Assembly (NCBI GenBank): GCA_934045905.1
Contig: OW203767.1
Coordinates: 16,185,073-16,249,072, forward strand
Origin: Leuctra nigra
Lineage: Eukaryota; Arthropoda; Insecta; Plecoptera; Leuctridae
Length of the DNA: 64,000 nucleotides
Direction: 5' to 3'
Below the pieces are notes generated by a model. That model did no database searches. It was given only the letters and a program-made list of their open reading frames with translations, and had not been told where the DNA came from. This document shows, in pieces, positions 33,466 to 45,400 of this stretch. The first letter of the stretch is position 1; every line of letters begins with the position of its first letter. The position numbers and the translations under genes are program-made.

Positions 33466-36400
33466 CTGAACACACAGAACAAAATGATATTATGACAACT
33501 AAGAATAAGAAAATAATTAAGGACGGTCATACTTTTTTTCCCGCCAACGGTTTGGAGCGGTTTGAGAGCGAAATCCAAAATATAAATTGCCATATTTGGC
33601 ATTTGGCAAACGGTTATGCTCGTTCGTCGCTTACACAGAGCGTTTTCGTGCCCGACAAATGCTGACCACATAAGAGGAGCAAAGTTATGACAGTTAGCGA
33701 TGAAAATGTAGTTAAAGGTTCAATACATGTCACCTCTGGCTTGCTTTTTCGATATTCAAAATCGTTTGCCAAATATGGCAATTTATATTTTGTATTTCGC
33801 TATAAATCCGCTCAAAACCGACCGTTGGCGGGAAATAAAAGAAATATATTTAAAAAATGTACAGTGTGCAGCGCCCACTACGTATCAAGTAACAAAAGCC
33901 AGTAATAAAACCAGTCTTCCACGTTTTCCCGCTGTACACAAATATCAATCTAGTAGGCAACTTATACTACGTCTGCGTACGACTGGTAGCCGCTGCAAGG
34001 GGCAAGTGTTTTCAGAATATACGGCGGTGACTACACATACGATAAATTAATTATAGAATATTGTTGAGATCCTCCAAAAATTACAGAACTAAAATACATC
34101 AAATAAGTTTTGCCATTTCGATTATTGTCGACAAGGTAGTTCCTGTGGAATGCTATGGTATAGGAATCAAGTTTAACACGAAGTTAAACCAATGGTTAAA
34201 CTTTGATTTTCCTGGCATTGACCGAGAGAATTGAAATATCACTTGACGAGTCCGCGGGTGTATATGACTCACTCATGAGTTCCTGTACAGACTCGTCGCT
34301 GCCGCCGTAGTCACTGGGCATGATCTTGCAAGGTACGTCCTGGAAGAACTCCTCCATCCCTGCCTCTCCAGAGTGGAAGTGAATCTGTAAACATCGTTCA
34401 ATATTAATATCATACGTGCCACTTCATTAGGGTAGTGACAACTAGAGAGCCTTTATACTGGGGAAGAGAGTGGCCAACTCGTGGGGGCGCCATCTTGTGC
34501 TCAAGTCATGGACGCTTTGGTTAATTCTTCAACCAATAGAAAATAGTCACCCAGTTGGCCACACCCTGGTTCGACCGTATGGTCGGGGATAGGCAAAGAT
34601 TAACCCACTTTAGCTTTGTCAGGTGTAGGGCCCACGCTATGGTCGGTGACAGGCAAAGATGAACCCGCGCTAGCATGGGTGGCCATATACCTGGCAATGC
34701 TAAAGTGGGTTCATCTTTGCCTGTCACCGACCGATCATGAATCTTCTTTATTTTGATGGGGGACAGGCAATTTCTCAATAATTTAATCGTATTTTAAATA
34801 CAGTTGTGAAAGAAAGATAATTGAGCGAGCGAAGCGAGCGACTCCTTTTGACTCTTTTGACACGGACCTCATTTTTTTGCTGTTAATAGGAGCAATAGAA
34901 GTCGCAGCGTTTCACCGATCGACCTGAAATTTTGCACACATGTAGAGACAACCTTCTCTGTTTGCAGACCCTAATTTTTTTGAAATCCATTTATTGGTTC
35001 ATTGGTAAAATAAATATCTCCTGATAGGTTGAAAAATGAAAATGGTCTTCGATAAATCTGATCAAACTCATATTTTGCATGGTCATTAAGACCAACATTG
35101 TCTCATATTTTACATTTTTTTTATCAATCTTGAAATATTTGCACATTAATGCCAGGAATTTTAATTATTTTAGCAGTGCCATCTTGATGCTTTCGTCCCA
35201 AGACGTCCTGTAGAGCAGTGCAAACAAACATACTTATCAAATCGCATGCAGTACGAAGGCTCGCTCCCCAACGCGTTACCCAGAGCGTTTTCCTAGTCAT
35301 GTTTTTCTAATTTGAAAAATCGATGTGTTCATACAAATGTGATTTGTTATGAACGTACACCCTCTTCCAATAATTCCTATACCGGTTTCTCATATACCAA
35401 CATGGGGATTTGGCCGGCTTCTTTTGACGCTGACCCTACAAAGTCACTATTGAAAGTAATACAAAAGAGTAATAAAGCAAGTTGACATTTTAGCTTTAAC
35501 AGTCAAGTTTATCTTATGTGCTAGACGTTTATAAAACATATCAAGTCATATGAGAAAATATGTAATCAAAATGAATTGATTTATCTTTGCAAAAAATCAA
35601 TTAGTACCTACAAAATTAACTTTTTGCAACAATGGTGATTGTAATTAGTCGTAATAATCATTTGGAAAAGAAAGACAATCAATCAGGTTTCTTTCAATTG
35701 CTACCGCGTGAGAGTTGATTGCCGTAATGACTCATTAAATCCTCTCACAATCCAATGTCCACTCTCTTGGTGAACGGGAACCTATATCTTTGTCTTAGAA
35801 ATTCATCTCTAGCAAAGCGCTTGGGGTGTAGCAGTGTACTCTTTCATCGATGAATGAAACTCTTATTACCTTGACTCAATAACACAAATAATAATTCAAA
35901 ACGCACTTATCACCCCAAAATTTTAAAATTCCATTCATTCAAAAATCATGACATATTGGCGGGAAAAGCAGTGTGTGTTGTATGACAGGTTAATAATCTC
36001 ATTTAAAAGTCCCCAACAATATGGTGAAGACTATTGTTGCCATGGTATGCACTGTTTATAACGTCAAAACCAAATTACGGTTAAAATTCAGAGATTTCTG
36101 TAAAATCTTTCTAAATTACTTTAAAACTATTTATCCCCGCAAATAATATCATTCTGAGTTCAAGCACATCTCAACTAAGTACTATTATGACAATTATTAT
36201 GAAATCTAATTTAGATGAGACTCTCCTATTGTGCACTTATTCGTTTAAAAAGTTGAAGAATCGAAGAATTTTGAAGAATTTACGTAACATTTTACATTTA
36301 TTAGTAGATTTTGTTTTCTCCAGAAATTATAAGTGTATACCAGGGTTTAAATAAGAGGCTAGATCTCTATGCAACAATACTGCAACAAAACATTACTGAC

Positions 36401-39400
36401 AGGACCTTCTTGAACTCTGTGTTTTGTGCACCCAGCCCATATCTTTGTTCTTCTACATGCTACGTCACTATTGTCGCCCCACTGAGGCATGGAAATGACA
36501 ACTTATTAATGAAAGCATTACCACTTTGAGCTGCTCGCTGTTGAGGAATGGTTTCATGATGGCCATGATGCTGTTGATCACAGAGTTCACATTCAGGATG
36601 TGCAGACTCTTCAGTCTCACGGGCATCGCTTCCTGAAATACACAAGCCACATGAGAAACATCATCGGGACATGTTAGAATTAGGGATGGAGAAAATATCG
36701 ATATATCGATATATATCGATATCAAAAAATATCGAAATATCGATACCTGAATATATTGAATATCGATATAATGAAATATCGATATATCGATATATTGAAG
36801 CCTTACCGCATGATACAATTATGTTCTTAGCCTAATTTAAGTTTATACCTACTATGGCAAAATAATTCATATTTGCAGTGCAGCGTTTACAAGATTTATG
36901 GACAATTTCTCAGATTATTCACATTTTCTTTCTTATCTGGCCGGTGACCCTATATTTTAGAACGGCTGTGTTATTTCTTTTTACATTTTCTTTTGAAATT
37001 CCTAGCAGTTTTAGGAGCAATTTAATACATTCATACGATATATCAATATTTCCATACCTATACATCTAAATATTATTTCCATATCAATATTTCGATATTT
37101 CGATATTTCAATATATCGATATATCGATACTTCGATATTTCAATATATCGATATATATCGATATATAAATGATATTGATAGTCGATATCAAAATCCAAGT
37201 TCGCTCCATCCCTAGTTAGAATACAGCCAAACTTCGCTAAATAGTCTTCCAGTTCCTTGAAGAAGACTTGACTTCCTCTTCTTCATGCTCCAAATCGACT
37301 ACGAATAAGTTCGTTATAAGAAAAGCACAAGCCGCAGCTCTAAACTGAAATATCTTTTTATATTTATTTCCGTGCGTTTCAGGACTAGAACTCTTTTAGC
37401 TCAATGACATTATTCTGAAGTCATATTGTCAAATGTCAATAACTTAAAGTTTACTATTGATAGATTTTCACTCAAAGAGTAATGTGGACCGCTAAATTTC
37501 ACCACTTTCTAAGACTAGCTGATAGCTCTTTTTCATTCTACTGCATCGCGACTTTAGGATAGATAGCGTTTAACTCCTATAATTATTTTCTACTATTACC
37601 CTTCCTATTACCTAAACAAAAACAGAAAAAACTTTTAAGGAAAAAGATCTTTTGCATCTTACAAGATGTGTATTCACTACCTAAGTAACAAAAAGTAGCC
37701 GATTCGTGAAAATTACAGGTGAACTTTTTCTTTTATTACTTAGTGAAAATTGCTATGGGTGTGGTATGGATCAATTTACACACACGCGAATGTATATAAA
37801 AACAAGTGTCAATGAATTTGACAGTCCTTCTTGCAAGTCATGTTTTTTTAGTATGTTTACATCACTGACCTCACTGTCAGTTGACCTGTAAAATGTTAAT
37901 TCCATCATCAACCAAAATTTCTCCCGTAGCCACAAAACCACAGATCAGATATGATTTCTCGAATTGCAGCATCACTCATATCATTGACTCTTTACAGGAA
38001 AATAAGTGAACTCACGAAGATAGGATTGTTATAACAGTAATCGAGAAATGACTTACAAATAATCGGCAAATGAAAGTTATTGGAAGAACTGAGAAAGCAG
38101 AACTAAGACGGAAATTATTATGCGTCCTTATGTACAGGAAAGAGGATGTGCGAAAAGTTTTATTGTGAATAATGATTTCACCTATCGATAATATGATGTT
38201 ATTCAATTGGAATGGTATTCTCTTCATGATAGAAGAAAGGCAGGGCTATGTAACAGATATACAAAACAACCATTAGGTTGACGCATGATTTGTGCATATG
38301 AAAATGAGAATGATGACTGCGTTGATGAATAGCAAGAAAATTAATAGACTAGAAATATTTTCGGACGGTAAATTTCATTACTTTCTTCCAAGAATATTAC
38401 TTGCCCTAAAGCATTCACATTACACAGTTATTAAACTTCACATGTTAATTCATGCATTCTATTCATTATTTTGATTAATATAGCTGAACTTTTAATTTGC
38501 CATTTTAAGGTAGCACAACTGATATCTCACATCTTCCAAATAAGCCGATTTTTGGCAGAGGTATCAATAATCACTATTTACACGATACTGTGAAATATGA
38601 ACAACTTCTCGTGTCTAGATTTTGAGATATTGTAGTTATAAATTCCTATTTTTAACATGTAGTCTTATGGGGGCCATTAAAATCATGACGATTTCCATGC
38701 TATTTTTGAGTTTTGAATTTTACTGAGGTTCAACGTTTTTTCAAAAAACTGATTTCTAGATAGATAGTTGGACATTATATTAGGAAAAAAATTGAAAACA
38801 AAACCAACGTGTGCTATTTTAAAAGTTATCAACCAAAAACTAAATGATTTCCCTATACCTCCTGTGTTACAGTTTTGTTCATTCTCGGAAGGCAATAAAT
38901 TGAAACCTCGCTATAAGACAGGAGTTGCAACTTAAATTACATTTTATGATTCTTTTATACTTAAATATAGTTGAAATGTAGGAAAACGTTTTCTGAACTT
39001 GTAATTTCAAGAAAAAATATTTTTTGTATATGTATAATGATGGTACTACCTTAAGGTTAAATTTTGTCTATATTTAGGCTAAAAGACAATTAAGTTCCTT
39101 TCCTCATTCTGAGGCTTCTGTATAGGCCATACAGTTCAATTTAATGAAGTGCAAGTTTATAATAATTGCACCACTGTTGGTTGTTATTAATTTTAGCAAA
39201 ATCCTACAATTGCATAGAAAATTAAAATATATTCAGCTCGCAAGCAATCAAATTAAAATATTGCACTGAAAGTCTACGCGCTAAGCGCAGTTTAAATTTT
39301 TATGGCAGGGTTTTCAATCCTCCGTTAAACCAGTAGTTAAGTTTAAGTGATCGTTTAAGGAAAGTCATAAACTGGCCTGGCCCTTGTGTTGAGCGAAAGA

Positions 39401-42400
39401 GGTGCAGGGCTCTATCCAATAACACAGATAGAATAGTTGTCTAGAAAATAATTTAAAAATATTAGGTAAACCGCATTCCTTCTGTAGGTTAATTTATTTA
39501 AAGATCAAACCCGTATTTGGTAACTTTCAATACTATTTCCTCCTATTACCACTATTTTATTAAAAGTGATCATTTCGGCTATAATCTATAATATTGATTT
39601 AGAAATCAAAAAACTTCCTGCAGGGCATGAGTTATTTTAATTGAACAATACTTTCTGCGGATTTTTATTGTGCCCTCCCTAAATCACTTCCCCCCGCTCG
39701 CTGCCCACCCTTGCAAAAATCCCTGGCGCCGTCCCTGAAGTGGTGACAAGTGTACCTATCCCCAACTTACCGCTAAATAAACGATGTATTTCTTGACACT
39801 GACTGGACTGATTCTTGTGACGTGCTGAAAGACGACGCCCTTCATGTCGTAGATGAAGACGACGCCTGGCACGAGATCGTCGCAACGCATGGCGGCGTCG
39901 ATGACCATGAACAGCAGCTTGACGGCGGCGTTCAGGTTGAACTGGCTGGCGTCGAAGTCCTTGAGGCGTCCCAGGATGTAGCGGTATCCTTCAGGACTCG
40001 TCGCAGTCAGTGGGACGATGTCGCTGAGGATAGAATGCGTTGTTATGTCGAATCTTTTAATCGATTGGTGAATTTGGCTGAAACTTTGTAAGATTTTGAC
40101 GATGTTAGTTGCAATGACTTTGCAAATTTTCAAATTGATCGGATCAAACCAAAAAATAAAAAAGGGGTCCGTGCCAAAAGAGACAAAAAAGGAGTGGCTC
40201 GTTTCGCTCCTCAAAAAAAGCACTGTAATTAATTTTTTGTTTCATAATTTATTTTTTTACTCTTTTGGCTGAGTTCTATGTTTATTGCGTGTATTATTTT
40301 CTTTTTTCCGGTGGTTGGTGCAATGCCGTTTCTCTAATAAATTTGAATTTTTTAATGAGTTAAAACTGAAATATAACATTTTGTTTGTCGCAATGAAGTA
40401 GACATTTTGCAAGGACGCCAAAAACCAACATTATAACAGATTTTACTCAGCTTATAACAAATTGATGAAGAACGTAAAGATACTTGAAATTTTTCGATGA
40501 TTTTCCGTTATGCAATATGTGCAAAATTTCAATTCGATCAGAGAAACGGACCATGCTCACATTTACACAAGTTTGACGATCAAAGATCAACAGTCAACAG
40601 TGCAAATCCTTAAACAGCGTCAATATTCTGGTGTCTATTTGAGTGACAAGTTGTTCGGTTTTGAGTCTTCACCAAATTTGGTACGCAATTGAAATATTAT
40701 AGAAAGCTAATTTTTCCTAATACGGAAATAGTCAGTACAAAACATGTACTGTGCTTTGACCCAACCATCAGTTATCCTACTTTATATGCCGTCCCAGACA
40801 GAACCTCTTGAGCTCGCGAAATATTTGCACAATACCCGAAGATTGACAGCATCATGACTTGATAGAAGTACAATATAAAATCATGACATTTTCAACCGGG
40901 ATACTTGGAAGCTGTAAAGACTTCTGCAGAGTCATCAATGAAGTGTGTGAAAACTACACTTCTGATGATGATGATAGCATGTTATTAATCTTTTCCCGTC
41001 AAATGGTGTCAGGTACTACACGAGTAGTAATGAGCAAAACTATCTCATTTTCAATTTCAAAAAATGTACATGTTCGCGAGAAATAACTGGTATATAGAGA
41101 TGTTTCTTTTGATGATAATAAAAGATTTCTCTCCTCTAGGTGCTACAGCTTCTGACATACAAGTCTTTGGTGCTTTATTTGCACTTGCATTGATTCAAAA
41201 TATGTTATACTTTGTATGAATATGTGACTTCTTCTCTACAAATAAACAGAAATCTAAATTGGCACGTTCTTCCTCCTGTATAAAAGTGGACTGGATGGAA
41301 ATCTAACGTTACAAAATGTAATAAATTTAACAAAATATATGACTTGAAATAAAATTTTGTTATAAACTATAACTATTAAAATTTAATTAAAAACAACACA
41401 ACAACACGAACTATGTGACTTTGAACACGTAGGTCGTAGGTAGTAGTTATAAATATTTTTAGTGTCTTTTAACAACTATTCAGTTAACTTTGACAGGAGA
41501 AAGGAGCTGTCAACAGATATTTCCACTGTCAAAGTAAGCAAGTTCTTAAGAAACTCTCCATACAACATACTTATTCTTGCAAATAATATTTTATGGATAG
41601 TTAGGCATTGAAGGTGCATTACGAGGAATAATACTTTGCGATTTTGTTCATTACAACCGAAAAATAAATTTCAAAATGTGTTCTCATTCTTTGCGAGTCA
41701 CTATACTTGGATTCACTTAATTTTCTTGAAAGAAGTCCTTTCTCTAAGATAGGAAAACTTACTTAAAACAGAAACAGAAACGTAATCTCTACGAAAGACA
41801 ACTTGGCAACACTTTGTACTACCACAACTACCAATTATAAAAAATCTGAAAAAATGTGTCCTTGAGATTGGTTTATCTAAGGTTCCTAAAATTAATTCAG
41901 TCTTCACTAAATCACTTCATCTGGCAATTAATGTTATTGTTAATATTGTAATCTAACATGTATAAAACTGAACGAGGAAAAGTTAAAACTAACTTTAATG
42001 TTCCACAGATTCACAGAACTCGCCTGCTTATTCGATTGATTAGCAAGTAAGATGGCTTGACGATGACGTGATAACTATTTCGGTATTGTCCTGGTTACAT
42101 ACACGACGCTGGATATCTGCTTGAGCTCGGCGCAGAGGACATCTCTCTGACGGAAGAACTCTGGTACGGAGGTCTTGACAGTGAAATAGGCGTCGATACA
42201 GGACTTGGTCTGCTCCAGACTGTACTGGCAACTGAAGATGAACACGGCGATCTGATGGTCTGCAACATCATCAACAATATGTCAACATTCAGGGGCCTCA
42301 TTCACGAAACCGGCGTCGATACAGGACTTGGTCTGCTCCAGACTGTACTGGCAACTGAAGAAGAACACGGCGATCTGATGGTCTGCAACATCATCAACAA

Positions 42401-45400
42401 TATGTCAACATTCAGGGGCCTCATTCACGAAACTTATTGCTAGTTTACCGGGAGTGGCCAATGTTATTCCTTCTCATTTTATGTGATCGCACCACTGGAT
42501 GAAGAAAGCTCAAGCTTGTTCCATGATAACTTGGCAGTGGAACGTTTTTTTTATTATTGGTAATTTATGCCAAAAATATAATATTCTTCATTGAAGTTCC
42601 ACTTTACCCCACCAAATCATCTCATATTTGCACTGCAGTGTTGCCATATTTACTGTACGTTTTGATTAATTTTTACTCTTTTATTTTCTTATTTGAACGG
42701 TAAGATAACTGTATATTTTTGAACGGCAGTCATTTTCAAAAAAAAAAAAAAATTTAAATGACACTATTTTCAAATTTAAGTCTAATATTCAGAGACAATG
42801 TCATGATATCTCCTGTGTTTTCTAATGGGGTAAACGTTGAACTTTTTGCTAGCATGTGCAGGCATGATTTGAATTTGATTAATCATTGTTACATTGGTAT
42901 GAATGACAGTTAATTCTCAATTCTATGACGAAACCTTGGATTCAGAATCGTATTCGACTTGAATAAGGAAGGACAGTCTTTTTACGTGAAGATTTCACTG
43001 TCAAGTCACCGTGGGACGGATTGTAGCTACGTTCCATCCTAAAAGTTCAGTTTACAAGGCCACAAGTGAGATGAAAAAAATCGTCGACACAATGTGAACA
43101 GTTCTGGCAAAGCAGAAACGCGCAAAACTCAAAAGCGCTCTTGTGTTTTGCGGAAATTGTGTTTTCCTAATTTCTCAAAAAGTTTATTATGGCTCGACCC
43201 AGAGAGAGAACGCACGATGTGTCTTCTGATTGGTTAAAAGGATGAATCCACAAAACTCAATTATTGACCTAAACCCACACTCCTCTTTACAAATTCCAAG
43301 GTCATTCTATTACAGGTAATATAAAAATTATAATTTTTTCATTTGTATTAAAAACTGTATCCTTTTTCACACGCATTACCATTACCTACATGGTTTACAA
43401 AAGAGGAATAACTGGTGAATCTTTAGCTACATCCTGCTGCGCTGAAGCTTTTCACATGAATACAATAAACAATAAAATCTTCTCTTTACAATAAAATTGC
43501 GTTTTTACCAATATAACTATTCGTGGAAAATTATCATTTGAAAACAATGATGCATGGAAAAATATTGTGCAACGTAATTTTCTACTAAGAATTACTGGTA
43601 TAACATTAGGAATGACAACAATACAGCTTAACTAATTATCCGATTGGCATAAACCATTATATAAATTGTAAGAAAATGCCTCGCCTTCACTTTCGTTTCT
43701 TATGATTGGGTATTCAAAAGCTGCAAGAAGTAATTAATAATTTTGAATTTGAATTTCGAAATCATCAAATCATCATTTGATCATCATCATCAAAACATGA
43801 AAATAACTAGGAAAATGCCATGTCTAACGTATTGATAAATGAACTTTAGATTGAATGACAATTATTGCTGAAAGTTGAAAAGTATTATATAATTATGATC
43901 ATGATGACCTTACAAAACTTCACCTTGATCGTATACAAACGGTTAATTATCAATTTATCTACTGCCAATAAGGGCCAGTGTTTTAATACTCTGATAAAAC
44001 CAGTTGTTAAGTTTAAAAGATCATTCAAGGAATGTCATTGGTTGTTGCCATGGCAATAGTCCTTATCAACTGTTTAAAATTAAGCGAAGTACGAATTGAA
44101 AAAACAGTCATAAGAGGAATTTGTTTTGAGGGGACATTAATGTACCAAAAATTTAAAATTCCTTATTTTTTGGGTACCAAAATCTCACAAATGTGCATGA
44201 TATTTTTTCAAAAATTTAACAGGTCACACTATCATTTTACACATGCACTATCGCAAAAAATTGTTATTGAAAAATATTTTCACCAATTGATCAATTTTTA
44301 ACAATTGCATTAAAAGTTCTCAGTTTTTTGGCAATGATTATTTGTTACAAATTTTAAATTTTAAGATTAGATAAGGTATACAAGCCTCTTCACAGTTATC
44401 AGATACATGAGCTCAAGCAAAAGCTCAAGTTATGAATATTTCATGAAGTTATGTTTAGTACTTTTTGAATAACATGTCCCGAATTGAAAGTTGGAGGTCA
44501 AGTGCACTGTAGGTAAAATTCAATAGAGAGATATTTTATAAATAATTTGAAATATTTGTATGTATTACTTAATTTTATTGTCTAAATAAAATGCTTTGAT
44601 TCCTCTTAAAATATTGAAAACCAGACATCAATACAAATGTCCAAACATTTCAGCTTGACCAGAGAAACTGTATCGCACAAAAAGCAAGAAAAAACAAACG
44701 AGAAACCAAAACGTCAATCCCAAATAGTATTATTCTCGTTGTCGCCCCAACCGGGAGTCGAGCCCAGTACTCACATCTCCGTATTGAAATGATGTAAATG
44801 TAACGTCTGTCTCTTCACTCAACATCTTATTATTACGTGTTATAAATCGTCAGTTCTCAGCCAAGGTCTATGTGAAATATCATGCAGACTGGAAAGTTTA
44901 AATACTTACTAACTAGTATAATTACAAGGTAACGAATGTGTAAGAATTTCAATTGAAGAACAAAGAACTCATTGAGCGAACGCCACCATCGGTACTCTTA
45001 AATAGCACTTTCTTTGGGTGTTTTTTTTTTGCTTTTTGTTTTACTTTTTTGCCTGCACTGCCCAGGTCAAACCGTACACCAATCGATCTGAAATTTTGCA
45101 CACATACTAACGTAATCTATGCGGTCTCTGGGATCGTTTTTGAACGGGATCCGTGATTGGTTCAATTTTAGAAAAATTATCTTTCGATTGGTTGTTCCGA
45201 TCAATTTGAAATTTTGTAAAGTCATTCAACCAACATTGTCCCCAATTTTACAAAGTTTCAGCCAAACCCTCCCATTGGTTAAAATTTAAAACTATTTTAA
45301 ATTTTTCCTGTGATTTTTGAAATTTAAACTAGAACCGATTGACCGACCAACTTAAAACTTCGCATGGTCATTGGTTCCAATATTATAGGTATTTTTGCCA

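Noticed and set aside
36690..37190. Simple satellite of TATCGATA
   Set aside because: Perfect inverted ends and an exact 8-bp target duplication show it is part of a hAT-like MITE.
44725..44790. Possible tRNA gene
   Set aside because: Only a B-box-like arm; no A box, acceptor stem or anticodon arm can be folded.
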